Below are positions 10,106 through 21,287 of a stretch of 64,000 nt of DNA, one piece after another. The position numbers and the translations under genes were made by a program. Origin of the DNA: Trileptium ribeirensis (lineage: Eukaryota > Nematoda > Enoplea > Enoplida > Thoracostomopsidae); contig JASANE010019511.1 of NCBI GenBank assembly GCA_030248225.1, positions 1-64,000 of the forward strand, given 5' to 3'. The notes beneath the pieces are model-generated. The model was not told the origin of the DNA and did no database searches. It was given only the letters and a program-made list of their open reading frames with translations. Numbering within the stretch: the first letter of the stretch is position 1; the number at the start of each line of letters is the position of its first letter.

Positions 10106-10342
10106 TTATGCTGCTAATGGGACACATCTGTAAGCACAATACACTCTGTACAGATTTTTGAAATTTGTATTCAACGTTGTTTCCAGCAGCAAAAGGGCCG
10201 TAAGCATCCAAAGACCATGTGGAACAAACTCCAGAGTATCAGGATACTCTGAGATGCTGGCGAGACAATAAACAATGTAACATATGTCCTGCATGCCCAC
10301 CTTCTCGCAAACCGCACAACCAGATTTGCGACAGATAAATTG
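10106..10342 (-). CDS. Cys-rich exon candidate, unknown protein
   Basis: An acceptor-like TTGATATATTTAG precedes 10342 on the minus strand. The first frame reads QFICRKSGCAVCEKVGMQDI and on to a stop at 10106 (78 residues), with a CX4CX2C cluster suggesting a small metal-binding or disulfide-rich unit. All three frames stay open for more than 30 codons. The second frame is hydrophobic, and the third contains GGHAGHMLH before a possible donor, AGA|GTATCC. The true frame is undecided. It lies just upstream of the 9.9 kb exon on the same strand. Confidence 0.4.
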   Translation of the reverse strand, partial: QFICRKSGCAVCEKVGMQDICYIVYCLASISEYPDTLEFVPHGLWMLTALLLLETTLNTNFKNLYRVYCAYRCVPLAA

Positions 10343-10354
10343 CTAAATATATCA

Positions 10355-11110
10355 ATACATGCTCATGGTGGGTAGGGAATTACCCGCCTGACGCTTGGAC
10401 CCCTCATTGGCTCGAAGCCCTGACTGCCCTCCAACACCAACCTATAACAAATCATTCTACGAAATACGTAGGCTTGCCTCCACTTCACACCGGCTTTGCC
10501 CTCAATATATAGGATTACTCCAAAATATATAGGAATGCCATTTTCAACTACGTAATTTTTATCTAATGGGATCGAACATAAACTACATTTGTTGGGGCTG
10601 TGGGCAAAAGTTTACCTAACACACTATGATCGAATATTCGTAGATTAAAACATAATGCATATACGAAAATGTCCCTGACCACTGCAATAAAGTACGTTGA
10701 GCCTAGCTAAGCAGCCATGGATCGAGAGACGTACACCTCTGGATTTTTTAAAGAAGTCCAGGGTCAAGATTTGTTAAGGTTACAAAAGTGCTTGGAAGGG
10801 TTGAGGAGATACCCCTCCTGAGGATTGGACCCTCCCCTACTCTCTGTAGGATAGGTATCCAACCCCCGCACCCGCCGAACGCGTGAGGATATTTTTGCTA
10901 CTTTCGGCAAAATTAGAAAAAATTGTGCTAAAAGTACAAATCTGCAAAATCTTGGAAAATTAGCCTAATGCGGGAATATGGAGGGAGCATTGATTTAGCC
11001 AAAGCATAGAGCAAGGGGAAAAGTGTGGTTCTTGCCTATAACGGTACCCCACAACTAAATATTGTGGGGTCCTGATCACCACAGCCCACCCCACCCCCGC
11101 CCAATTTTAC
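10355..11110. mobile_element. fragments of the GC-edged, AT-core element family
   Basis: ATGCTCATGGTGGGTAGGG at 10359 resembles the left end of the 8062 and 23657 elements. 10795-10990 shows the same plan: GC-rich blocks (TACCCCTCCTGAGGATTGGA), then an AAATTAG/AAATT-rich stretch, then GGAGGGAGC. Borders are not clear. Confidence 0.35.
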
Positions 11111-11149
11111 AGTATTACGCCAGATCAGGGATCTGGGCCTAGACTAATA

Positions 11150-12375
11150 ACATAGGTTTGTTCTCACATATACGCTAACTCAAATTGGACATAAATTTAA
11201 GTCAGTAAATTGTGCCAAAATGCTACTATTAGTAAAATGCTTGTAGCTATTATTGAATTAGGAAATGAGTCAGGAATGTGTACAAAACATAAAACAAAGT
11301 CCAGCAATTTGCAATATATGCATTGAACCTTTTGAAACGGTATACATGCATATAGGTCAATATATACCTTATTCCTACGAATCATGAATATATATAATGA
11401 GGTATGATTCCAAATGCAAATATGTCTGACATCTCATCGGTAGACGGTTTGTCGTACGTTTGTGAGCAAAGTATCAAATTCATCTGCATGACTATGTTAA
11501 TATACCCAATACAAGCTTGTTAGATTCACCATATGGAATTGTAATGATCATAGTTTTCGGTGCAAAACGCTGTAGAAACGTGCCAGAAGAATACTACAAA
11601 TCCACGACTCGGGAGAAATAGGGAAACAGCCTGCATAAGACAGCTACAATTTTAGCTCTACTGCTTCCCTAATACATATATATTTTTAGAACCTTAAGAA
11701 AATCTATAATCAGACTTTTCATTATAGAAATATTAACGAATGGTTGAAAATCTAAGGGCACATCATCTATTAATTCGTCTGAAGCTGACTAAACGTTTAA
11801 TTAGACGAGCGCAAAAGTGGCACACTGCGAGCTACTGAAATTAAAAATGCAGCAGACGTCACTGGAAAATTTTACGATAGTATTGTCTTTTATTGGTTGC
11901 AGCATACAGCGCATGACTTAACAACAATGTTATTTCGTAATAATAATACTTATTACAAATCATCGTAGCTTACACGAAAATTTATTTGGTGACAGACGAA
12001 GCCGTAAAAGCATTATATGACCCTAAAAATTTTAACGAAAACCCGCATTGGACTTACAACGTACCTCTGTGTTGGTAACATCGCTAAAAGTCTAGGTTAT
12101 AATCATTTTAATTGAATGAATTATTTGAATGTAGAACTTTGTAGCAAAATAGTGCAGTCGTATTCAAAGCAAGTATATCTCATTAGTTTGCTCTTGGCGT
12201 TTCGTACGATGTATCATGTTAAATTTCTTGGTGTAAATATTTTTGTAAAGCTTACGGATTTTATTTTTAGTAAATTTTTTAAACGTTTTACTCTTAAAGC
12301 ATGTATATGTAACATTGCTGACATACATGATAAACTAGTAACTAGTAGCATGTAAAATAATCACCAATATTTAAT
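11150..12375. other. no gene seen
   Basis: AT-rich DNA. Frames are short and the composition does not look coding. Likely intron or spacer. Confidence 0.4.
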
Positions 12376-12379
12376 TGTG

Positions 12380-12590
12380 TCTAATTCGATGCGACCTGAT
12401 TCAATCCGATAACGGATGTGCCATTTTATCGTATCCGAAACGGATGATGTACATCAATAGGCGCTCAGCACATGGTAAGCGCAAGATTTGGTCATGCAAA
12501 TCAAATATAATTGCAGAAAATGTTATTACCACCTGGATTGGAATATGCTTGAATCGGATCATAGCAACAGTGAACACGGCCTAAGATTCG
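12380..12590. mobile_element. possible diverged copy of the GTGTTCACA MITE
   Basis: It ends in CAACAGTGAACACGGCCTAAG, like the right ends at 32690-32708 and 42695-42712, and contains the internal word TATCCGAAACGGAT of that family. The left end is weak. Confidence 0.3.
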
Positions 12591-12936
12591 TCATTCTATA
12601 AATGACAAAATTTTTAAGCAAATTCGTGCGATACTAGATATTTCTATAAATATGACTTTTAAATGAAAGTTATTTTTCAGTAAATGCTCTTTTATTGATG
12701 TAGCATCTAATTATTGTTATTGTGGATAAGCCACATGTCCAATCACTCATAAACATGTTACCTAAAAATACTACGGCGCTTGCAAAATTGTTATAAACAA
12801 TTTATATAACATTTATTGCAAACAACCAGTTGTTCCCAGTTCATATTACAAACATTTTTTGTTGCTATAATTTGTTACGGACTATACATTATTTTTAACG
12901 TTAAATGTTATAATAGGCCTATTATGCATAATACCA

Positions 12937-13090
12937 AGAGTGCATTAGGGAAGAGTAAGACACTTCTCTGCATTCTTATGGTAACCCGTGCTTGATAACA
13001 CGGGCGTTTTGGCCTGACCCCCATTTCTAAGTTTTAGAGGTTTCCCCATGCACAGTCCCCCCAGTTTCAGAGAAGTGGGCAACTCGGACC
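12937..13090 (+). mobile_element. solo left end of the 51.2 kb TIR element
   Basis: AAGAGTGCATTAGGGAAGAG and the bases that follow match the left terminal repeat at 51230 and its continuation (GCTTGATAACACGGGCGTTT, then GGCCTGACC). The copy stops after about 150 bases, without a right end. Confidence 0.65.
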
Positions 13091-13121
13091 CCGATAGCTA
13101 TAGGCAGCCGATGGTTTGGAG

Positions 13122-13328
13122 CTAATTTTGAAAAACTGTGTCGTCTATAATGGTTGTTAGAAGCGACAACTTATTGGTAGCTAAATTCACAGTTACCATT
13201 TCGTTTGTAGCATACTGGACGTACGATACATCGTTTGTAGCAAGCAAATCAACTGTTGCAAGTACCGAGTAGTACGCACCAATTACAAAACACAGTACGC
13301 AAAGCTTAAACCATGAAATTGTGTTCAC
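13122..13328 (-). CDS. small ORF with signal-peptide-like start
   Basis: This 68-codon minus-strand frame begins MNTISWFKLCVLCFVIGAYY, a classical hydrophobic signal shape, followed by LATND, YATNE and LATNK motifs spaced about 11 residues apart. It ends at a stop just inside 13122. It could be a tiny secreted peptide or a first exon. No promoter or splice site was convincing, and chance cannot be excluded at this length. Confidence 0.25.
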   Translation of the reverse strand: MNTISWFKLCVLCFVIGAYYSVLATVDLLATNDVSYVQYATNEMVTVNLATNKLSLLTTIIDDTVFQN

Positions 13329-14539
13329 TTAATTTTATGAATGATGCGAAGTGGGCCCCTTCCTGCAGTGGGTGAATACTTATCATGACTAGATTAGGGG
13401 CAAATAATAGTACCCTGATAATGAGTATAAGAGTGAAATACAGTGGAAATAACTTAGTGAATGCACTTATAACGAAAATACCATTACAGAAACATGTTCG
13501 TTAGTACTGGCCAAATATACTATATTATGCCTATTTTATAGTAAAATTTTGGTATAGCAAAATGTAATTACAGCGATTTTTTATCCCTGCAAAGCGTTTT
13601 CTTTCTGAGCGTACTCTGCCCAATGAATTTCAATTGTGAACCCAGTTTACGCTTAAGCATAGGCATAGACTTCGGCTTACCTTGGAGGCAAAAATTTATG
13701 TATCCGCCAAAGGGAAAACTAGATATGAAATTGTTAAATCATAAAATAAGTAACATTTGATCGACGCCTCAAAATTACGGCCTCGATAATGAAGGTATAA
13801 TACTGTAATGATTAGAGCAAACCAAACGCTACCAAATTTAAGTATGGTAATCTCAACACTATCACAAGACATTTCTCCTTCTGACTCATAATTTGTAAAC
13901 ATATTTGATTAAATGACAAATATTTTAACTAATCAATGTTTTATGGGATTTGCCTACGTATTGGGGGCACAGAAATAACCATCTGGTGTATTTCGTGGAG
14001 TTCAAATCATGCTTCTAAAAATATCAATCGAAAGCTACAAAAATCTACCGACTGTACTTTACTTAAATTCATACCACACATTCCGAAGCACAGTTTTCAA
14101 ATTTACCTACTAAACAAAATAGAAAGCAATAAAGAAAATGTGAAAAATGAGTACAACCAAGTTCTCTAAAGTTTCAAAGAAAATGAATTGCCGACGAAGT
14201 TTGCCTCCGGTTCCAGTATTTCGTTTAGAACAGAATAAAAGGATTATATAAGAAAGCCAAAAATGCAATATGTTTATTACTTTGCTGACGTAGGCCAGGT
14301 AAGTGTGGAAATGTATACTTTGGGAGTATAGCGTTAGCCTGCATTTTCAAGGATTACTTTATGGGGTGTATATATGACTTGGTTTAGATACAACATGTAA
14401 GCGCGTGTGTCGCTTAGTCGTTTCTATTGGGGCTCTATGTGATGTGTGCATAGAACTATCGCTGATATATATTGTGAAATGGTGCTAGGTGCGCACAGGA
14501 ACAATATCCTCCCTTAAGTCTCAAGTCATATTATAATTT

Positions 14540-14850
14540 GCCCTGACAGACCAGCCCCACCTCTCCCTCCACCCTCACTCGCGCGCCAAAGTCGTTCGGA
14601 AAATTTTTGGACATATGTTGAAATTCGGGTAAAATTTGGTAAAAATTAGCACAAAATGAGAAATTTTTACCAAAAAGTCGATGAAAATTAGGAAAATACA
14701 GGAACATTAGGGGAACTTATGTGTTCCTAAAAATTTTAAATATTTGTTTCCGCTCCCCCCTCCCCAAGAACCTCCCAACGAGGACCTCGCCCCAGAACCA
14801 CATATCCTAGACCCACGGACCTCGAGAGCCTACGTCTCAATACCATTGAA
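14540..14850. mobile_element. GC-edged, AT-core element copy
   Basis: CCAGCCCCACCTCTCCCTCC, then an AAATTTGG/AAAAATTAG core, then CTCCCCCCTCCCCAAGAACC and an end with GTCTCAATACCATTG. It has the same layout as the copies at 8062 and 16954. No protein is coded. Confidence 0.4.
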
Positions 14851-15023
14851 AGTAACCATTTATGCTAGTTTAAAGGTGAAAGACTGACCAATTCATCACA
14901 TTTCGGAAATAGCTACACGGGTGTAGAAATTGATTCTGTTGCTAAGATAAAAATGTCCTTTTTGCAAGGCAGTGCTGTCAGCAGAATTAAATGGAAATAT
15001 AGCGGTTTCTTTATGGAAACTGA

Positions 15024-15233
15024 TCAATGAAACCGATGACAAATATTAAGTGGTTCCAACTGTTTTTGTAACTCAAGCGTAACACCAGAGCATGTTCTAG
15101 CTAGTTCTCTTGGCGATTCGCGAAGTACGGCCATAATTTTATACACAAAATTATGAGTCAATTCGGGAGCCTTTGACTCCAATTTTATTAATGGTTCGTG
15201 GCTAGTATGCAATAAAATAACATTATCCAACAT
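15024..15233 (-). CDS. coding-like frame, possible exon
   Basis: The minus-strand frame includes ELTHNFVYKIMAVLRESPRE and SGVTLELQKQLEPLN, amphipathic in character, and ends in a stop at 15024. A possible acceptor (TTTTATTGCATACTAG) lies inside it near 15205. No donor was needed if it is terminal. The family is unknown, and the length alone is not significant. Confidence 0.3.
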   Translation of the reverse strand: MLDNVILLHTSHEPLIKLESKAPELTHNFVYKIMAVLRESPRELARTCSGVTLELQKQLEPLNICHRFH

Positions 15234-16527
15234 ATCTCATCGTCGATGCAGTTTCTTGTGGAATAAATTTTCACAGTTAGATCAAACTTAATACCATAAA
15301 GGAGAAGATAAGGGAAATAAAAGAGAACCAAAGATAATTAACTTTTTTATCAATATTAATTTTGCTAGCAAACGTAAAAATTATCAAGACTTCAACTTTA
15401 TTGTCAGAGGTTCAGTTGGTTCTAAGTACTAACTGTAAGAAGACAGTTTTTCGGATATGCTGGATAAGTATTGATGGTAATTACTCGTTAAGAATAGTAA
15501 ACCAAAAAGTTTCACACAAGTATTCGATTCAGCACTACTTTTTAAATAGCAGCAACAATGGATTATTAAAACCATAAATATGATGATAACTAGAACGTGT
15601 TTTCTTACAAGGTTACCCTTCAGTATCGGTTGCCAATGACAACAGTGCAGATTTTACAATCGATATGCGCTATGCGAGCAACAGTGCATATCGATAACTA
15701 AGTTCCTCGAGTTATGTGGTTTTTATGAGTTACTCGAAAGTAATATATGCTTCAGAATGTAATATGAAGAGCAGGCAGTATATCTAGACAAAATCATACA
15801 ACCCGTGTAGAGCATAGTACTCAATAGTATAATATATAAGAAAATAATATAACAATATAATACAACAACCAAAATTTAACACGGCTGGAATATACATATA
15901 TAATATGAAGTCTTAATGGCGTGATGGCGCTTTGAGAGCAGTATGAAACTTCTCGCTATGTCATGTCAACGCGTCGGGGATGACATGATACTTCTCGGCC
16001 CTACCTCTCTACTCCCAAAAGGATAGATTATATATTGGATAAAAAATTTTCTGATACAGCATAACTATATGCCTCGAATATAAAAAATAATTTTACCTCA
16101 ACCTCCTCAGGTTTTGATAGATAACATTACCCATTTAAACAAAAGAATGGCGAAAAATGTTCTATTCCTGATATGTTGATCCCCTCCCAATGTTGGAGGG
16201 TTACCTCGCGGAAACAGTGAAATAGGGTCGAAATAGACAGTGTCATGTCGGATGCGTTTATATGGTGATGGCGAGAAGAGTAGTACTGTACTCTTGATAA
16301 CATTAAAGCAAGCTTTATTAAGCATTAAATGACCTCAATAGATACGAACGAGTATACATTTGCTAAAAATTTAATTTAACGTATATCGCTATTCAATTTT
16401 CAAAGATTTTATGGTGCAAATAGATATATAATTTTGGCTAAAAAGTGTGCTTTGTGCAGAGTTTCGCTATATAATAATGACAGTATGAAGGTTTAAGAAA
16501 GCGAAAATATAAATAGACTAACTTTAC

Positions 16528-16715
16528 AGTACCGACTCCTCTTGCACCAGCTAAAAGTGACGGCCCTTGGCGACTTCTTGACGATAATGAAGTGCTACCA
16601 GTTGAAACACCGGAATCAGTTGCACTGGAACATTCAGCTCCACTAAGGCGTTCCATTAACGCGCGGGATATATTTGTGGGCGTTGGGTGGAGTGGGGTTG
16701 GAGACAGTGGGAATG
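16528..16715 (-). CDS. Ser/Pro-rich internal exon candidate (188 nt)
   Basis: The minus strand has acceptor TTTAATGTTTAAG before 16715 and donor ACT|GTAAAG at 16527. The exon reads FPLSPTPLHPTPTNISRALM, then ERLSGAECSSATDSGVSTGS and RSRQGPSLLAGARGVGT. It starts after a 2-base partial codon and ends on a codon boundary. The DNA is more GC-rich than its surroundings, as expected for coding sequence. The low-complexity Ser/Thr/Pro content and the DSGVST phospho-degron-like motif suggest a disordered cytoplasmic or nuclear segment. The parent gene is not recognised. Confidence 0.55.
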
Positions 16716-16953
16716 CTTAAACATTAAATAATAACAATTTCTATTTTAAGTTTCTGTTAGATATATAGTGTTTTCCAACTAAATGTTATTTTAGTTACGA
16801 TATATTGTTATGATGTCGTAATAAAATCCTTAAAGCGTCAACTAACAATGCAAAATCAAGTATATAGGTTTCTTTTGATATGCGTAATCATAACAAAGTT
16901 CATTTCAACATTAATATGCAACGCAACCAACAAGGTTATAGAATATATATGAG

Positions 16954-17345
16954 TCATAGGCGTCGAAACTCCGAACTTCGTGGGGGGGGCAAGTTATGGT
17001 AGATGTTCTCGTAGGAAGAAGTCTTCGGCGGGAGGAGGAGCGGTAGTAGGCCAGGGAGAGTAAAGTTTTGAAATTTTCTGGAAGCGAAGATTATTCCCAA
17101 TGTTTCAAAAAATTTCCCAAATTTTTGGAAATTTGCGATAAATTTTTCCTAACTTCCCTTATTTTTTACCAATTTTTACCCTATTTGTACAAAATTTCGC
17201 TGAAATTTTTTCGCGCGCGTTCGGATAGGGGACGGAGAAGGGGTTGGGTGTGCGGATCCTTCAGGGAGGGAGAGGCGTACATTAGGCTCGAAACGACGGT
17301 CTGACCTTAGGAAGGACAAAAGTAACCTCCATATCGACACCTATG
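16954..17345. mobile_element. MITE-like element with TCATAGGYGTCGA ends
   Basis: TCATAGGCGTCGA at 16954 is matched by TCGACACCTATGA ending at 17345. Inside are a G-rich block (GGGGGGGCAAGTTATGG), an AT core of AAATTTTTACC words, and another GC-rich block (GAGAAGGGGTTGGGTGTGCG). Another complete copy with similar ends lies at 26837-27112. Only chance frames are present. Confidence 0.6.
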
Positions 17346-17735
17346 ATATGAACGCATTATTGCATAAAAATGCATATACTGTTCATTGTCTAAAGTAATC
17401 TTTAAGTCAAATTCGTACTACAACAATTCATCGACTGATGAAACGTATTAAATTTTCATTTCGACTGAGTTTGACATTTTCTTATCAACTATAGCTATTC
17501 CAAACATTGAAATTTGAATTTGTTGGAATCAGTTTCAAACTTAAAGCTGCAACACTTATCGTAAGTTACCCTTGAGTTGAGTATTTCACGCTTTCCAAGC
17601 ACCACAGTTTATTATCTATTGTTCGATCTAATACGTTATGTCTAATTGTGCAATGAGCTCTTTAACTATCGTGATGCATGTTTGTCAGCTTTGTGTCATT
17701 GTATTGATCAACGATTCTTTGCGCAAAGTATACGC

Positions 17736-18650
17736 TCAACCTGCGTATGAGAAGAAAATATCTAGACAACATGTAGGAATGAAGCAAACGTCACAATAAA
17801 TAACCTGGAAAATATACAAACACGTACAACCAAGAGCTGTAAGCATGGTTATAGGACAGATAAAACAACACACTTTCGTTGTGTGAATATCGAAAAAATC
17901 CACTAGAGATGTTACATTGCATAATCCGTCATTCGAGTCAGGGTCTCTAGCTTGCGAGACTTGAGAAGTTACAAGTTTTATTAAATTTATGCTAATTTGG
18001 TCACTCGAGTTAAAAACATGTCTGCTATAACCAAAAAAACTAACGTATATAAACAGAAAGAATAACTTAAAGCGATGGTTCGAGGGCGTTATCGCCATTT
18101 CACCTAGAGTTGGTTGCGTCTTGCATGAAATGCACCTTGTATGAAATGCAAAGCCTAGGCTAGATCTTAAATAACCGTATAGTTTGCTTATCACTTTTGG
18201 GGTAACTGTAGAGGCGTTCTCGGCATGGCTGCTCCAATTAGCACGAGACTCATCATTATGAATTTCTTCCGTGATGTGGATATGTGAATGGCTGTGCAGA
18301 CACTGCTTACTAAAAATTTGAGCTTTAAGTATGATAAAATCAAAATGCAAACCGAGTAAATACATCGATTCACTGATTTCTTTCGAATAATTAAGGGCAA
18401 GGTTGCATGCTTGCTGCTCCTCAAATGAAGGTTTATAAAATAAAATGCTCCTCGGATACATTAATGTTTTATAAATACCACTACTAAAACTAATTAACGC
18501 TTGCAGATCACAACGGGAATAAAAATAGATATGAATAAATCGAGTGAATGCAACGGTTATCATTTGCTTTGTACAATCGCCTTGAAACATTACAATATTA
18601 ATTGTATTTCTGGATTGTAAAATTGTGTTCCGTTCTAGAGCTGCGGGCAA
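17736..18650 (-). CDS. long ORF of 304 codons, unknown
   Basis: This minus-strand frame is far longer than expected by chance at this base composition. The middle, with EEQQACNLALNYSKEISESM and HSHIHITEEIHNDESRANWS, is protein-like. The last third has hydrophobic runs (FKLFFLFIYVSFFGY, then a Cys-rich stretch ICPITMLTALGCTCLYIF), which would be membrane segments. A strong acceptor-like TTAAAGCTCAAATTTTTAG precedes 18309, and a weak donor (AAAA|GTGATA) follows 18195. The real unit may therefore be a 115-base exon within the frame. The start near 18650 has no special context. The family is unknown. Confidence 0.4.
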   Translation of the reverse strand: MPAALERNTILQSRNTINIVMFQGDCTKQMITVAFTRFIHIYFYSRCDLQALISFSSGIYKTLMYPRSILFYKPSFEEQQACNLALNYSKEISESMYLLGLHFDFIILKAQIFSKQCLHSHSHIHITEEIHNDESRANWSSHAENASTVTPKVISKLYGYLRSSLGFAFHTRCISCKTQPTLGEMAITPSNHRFKLFFLFIYVSFFGYSRHVFNSSDQISINLIKLVTSQVSQARDPDSNDGLCNVTSLVDFFDIHTTKVCCFICPITMLTALGCTCLYIFQVIYCDVCFIPTCCLDIFFSYAG

Positions 18651-20188
18651 TAATGCAAAATTTTAGATGTCCGACCAAAGTTGATTCTGAATTGAACATG
18701 AAGGATAATAAGTTATCGATCAAGTGTAAAGTCGAGTTTCAAATGATGTAGTTTGCCTACAAATGTTTTTTGGTATAAAATGGTCAAAATGATATGTCCT
18801 GTTATCAAAACTCTAAGTTGATTATTAGTGCAAAACATAATAACAATATTATATCAGGCAAATGTTAGATTGAAAGAAGGTAGATGGTATGCTCTGGCTT
18901 TCGAGTTTTTGCTCATTCTGCACTTAAAAAAGATAATCCGGTTGGGAGAAAATGAATTATTTCTACTAAAGCAGCGATTTATTTTAAATAAAATCGAGGA
19001 CGAGAGGTTATGGCGTTCTAGAAGGCATTTTAAGATTCAGTGCTTTGACCAAAACATTTTCCAGTAGTGAGCTGTCCAAATAGATTGCAACAAAAGAACA
19101 CCGTTATGTTCAAATATCTACAATTTGCTTGAAGCGGAGATTTGTAGCGTTGTTTTAGAAACCATTCACAAAAAACATTAGATGACGGGGTAACGACAAT
19201 ATAACCTGTTTCCAGTTTAATACAGAGCTTATCTAACCGACAAACCGACTTTTGATTAGTGCAAATTGCAATTGTTGAAATATATACTAACAAATTATCA
19301 TTTCCTTGACTAATATTAGTATATTTTGAATTTTCACTTGGATGGGAGGGGGGACATGCGGTGAGCAACGAATGTTCCAGTAGTCATGCTATTTAGCAGT
19401 GGTATAAAAACAATTTTATAGTACACAGACTATATTGTAAATAAATTAAGTAAAAAATTTATTGAAACACATTGCAGGAATACCTTTACCAATGTTGGTA
19501 ACACAAGTAATGGGAGACCCCTTGTATTTAGTGAGTTCGAAAAATTTGGTCGAGCAGCATGGCCCCAATCCACCCTCTCTAAATCCGCCAGCCTTGACTA
19601 ATAAACGCTTTCAGATTCAGTTTGTGAATCAAAATAACATAACTGAAAATTAGCTGTACTGATAATTTATGAAAGCGTAGGAATAGCTGTGAACAAATGA
19701 CATGAAATTAAAGAAGCTTTAAAACGTAAAAAAGATACTATATCTGAAGGAAATTAATGGTGTCAATATAGCTATTGTAGCCCTTGGATAAGTAGGTCCA
19801 AGCTTTTAACAAACATATCAGGCCAGGTCAGGTATAGTACCTTCGATAGTTTTGAGCATAACCGAGTAGCCACTCTGCATCCATCAAAAACAACGCGTTA
19901 TATAAGTTGAAAGCACATTTGGCTGACTCTATGTCGCGAGCATGTAAAATATATGCTATAAAGCTTGGGCTATACATGAATGATTTGCACACAACTATGA
20001 ATTGTCTACTTGCGATCAAGGCTACTGGTTCATCTGGCCTTCAGATTTCTGGGATCTGTTTTAATAACCGAATGCAAATAACAAAATATATGTAATGATA
20101 AACTGATCAACGTTATTGCTAAAATGCTGCTATTCAGACAGCATATTTTAAGACTGATTGATACAGCGTAAGTTACTGCCAGTCTTAC
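18651..20188. other. no convincing gene
   Basis: AT-rich. A 113-codon minus-strand frame at 19030-19368 is within chance expectation. Likely intron. Confidence 0.35.
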
Positions 20189-20261
20189 AGCGTAAAGTGT
20201 GTAGCCCGGTTCTACGACAACGTTTGGGACTAAAACTTGGACAATCACAGTTATTCCGTAG
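20189..20261 (-). CDS. internal exon candidate (73 nt)
   Basis: The minus-strand acceptor GGCATATATTTATAG precedes 20261 and the donor GCT|GTAAGA follows 20189. One frame, after a single-base partial codon, reads YGITVIVQVLVPNVVVEPGY then TLYA. A second frame is also open and Cys-rich (NNCDCPSFSPKRC). The first fits a donor at 24920 that leaves two bases. The protein is unknown. Confidence 0.4.
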
Positions 20262-20652
20262 CTATAAATATATGCCAAACTAATCTAAGCCAGGCATGTA
20301 CAACTTAGTCAGTTTATAAGGGATATATATGTCATTTATATGTTATACATTTATATAACATATATTATACAGCGTAACGAAGATATAAAACCAATTAACA
20401 GGCTGACCGATGTGTCTACACTTTAAGCATGCTGACAGTGCGAGCTATGATCGTGTCAAAAGTTGGAGATTACGATCTCACTACATACCCGAGGGTAGTG
20501 TGGTACAAAAAATTGTTTCCAAAAATAGCAAAAAACCTAACGAAAGTCAAATACGTTTCAATTAAAATATGATCATTTTGTGCTGACATCTAGCCTTTAT
20601 TTACGAAATTACGGCATACCCTTTTAGACGAAAGGTTACCTCTGGTAAAGCC

Positions 20653-20706
20653 GCTACAGCGACGATCAATATATCAGCCACTACAGCGACGATCAATATA
20701 TCAGCC
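20653..20706 (+). repeat. 27-base tandem duplication
   Basis: CTACAGCGACGATCAATATA plus TCAGCC occurs twice, back to back, with period 27. Confidence 0.9.
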
Positions 20707-21029
20707 TTGATTGATATTCATTTATCAAAAAAAAAAACGTAATATCAATGTTCGTTGAGGCTAAATAATTTAACCAAAATGAAAGTTATGGGTCGCGAGA
20801 GCGATGATAGGTCAGGGGTATTGTTCAGTGTCTATATAAGGTTCTAAATAGGATACAGCATTGTCCTTCCTTATAGTTGACTATGTATATACTTATTCAT
20901 TCGCATATTTGACGATGATGGCTATACGATTAGGACTACCAATATATGTAAATAAATACCAGAACATTATAAAGGCTCGCGCAGTAATGAAATCAATAAA
21001 TTGTATATACAACTATTCGCTAAAACTTC

Positions 21030-21287
21030 TCACTTTGCTATGCAATTGTGTTTTCTGAATTGCTCAGTAAGGATTTGTACATCTTGCCGAATTTGATATT
21101 TATTAGTGTTGACAGGATACAATCTGGCACGCCTTGGGCGAAAATGCCAAGCTGGATAAACTGTCAAGAAGGTTTCAGGATTATCTACTGGTTTTAGATC
21201 GAACACCCTTACTTTACTATGTGCCATATATTTTGGGTGGAAAATAAATGTTATCGCTTCTTTCCATATCGTGGCCTGACAGTTCAT
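21030..21287 (-). CDS. coding-like frame, possible exon
   Basis: The minus-strand frame reads HSKVRVFDLKPVDNPETFLT and PAWHFRPRRARLYPVNTNKY, with balanced, protein-like composition. A donor-like GCAAA|GTGAGA occurs near 21031. No strong acceptor is visible. A weak one is TGAACTGTCAG near 21277. Product unknown. Confidence 0.4.
   Translation of the reverse strand: MNCQATIWKEAITFIFHPKYMAHSKVRVFDLKPVDNPETFLTVYPAWHFRPRRARLYPVNTNKYQIRQDVQILTEQFRKHNCIAK

Noticed and set aside
13684..13721. 38-base minus-strand microexon (good acceptor, AAG|GTAAGC donor)
   Set aside because: Too short to distinguish from chance. Two frames are open and neither can be joined with certainty.
14281..14297. Plus-strand mini-exon before CAG|GTAAGT
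   Set aside because: Only about a dozen codons after an ATG, with no downstream exon.
19030..19368. 113-codon minus-strand frame
   Set aside because: A few frames of this length are expected by chance in 64 kb of this composition, and no splice or start support was found.
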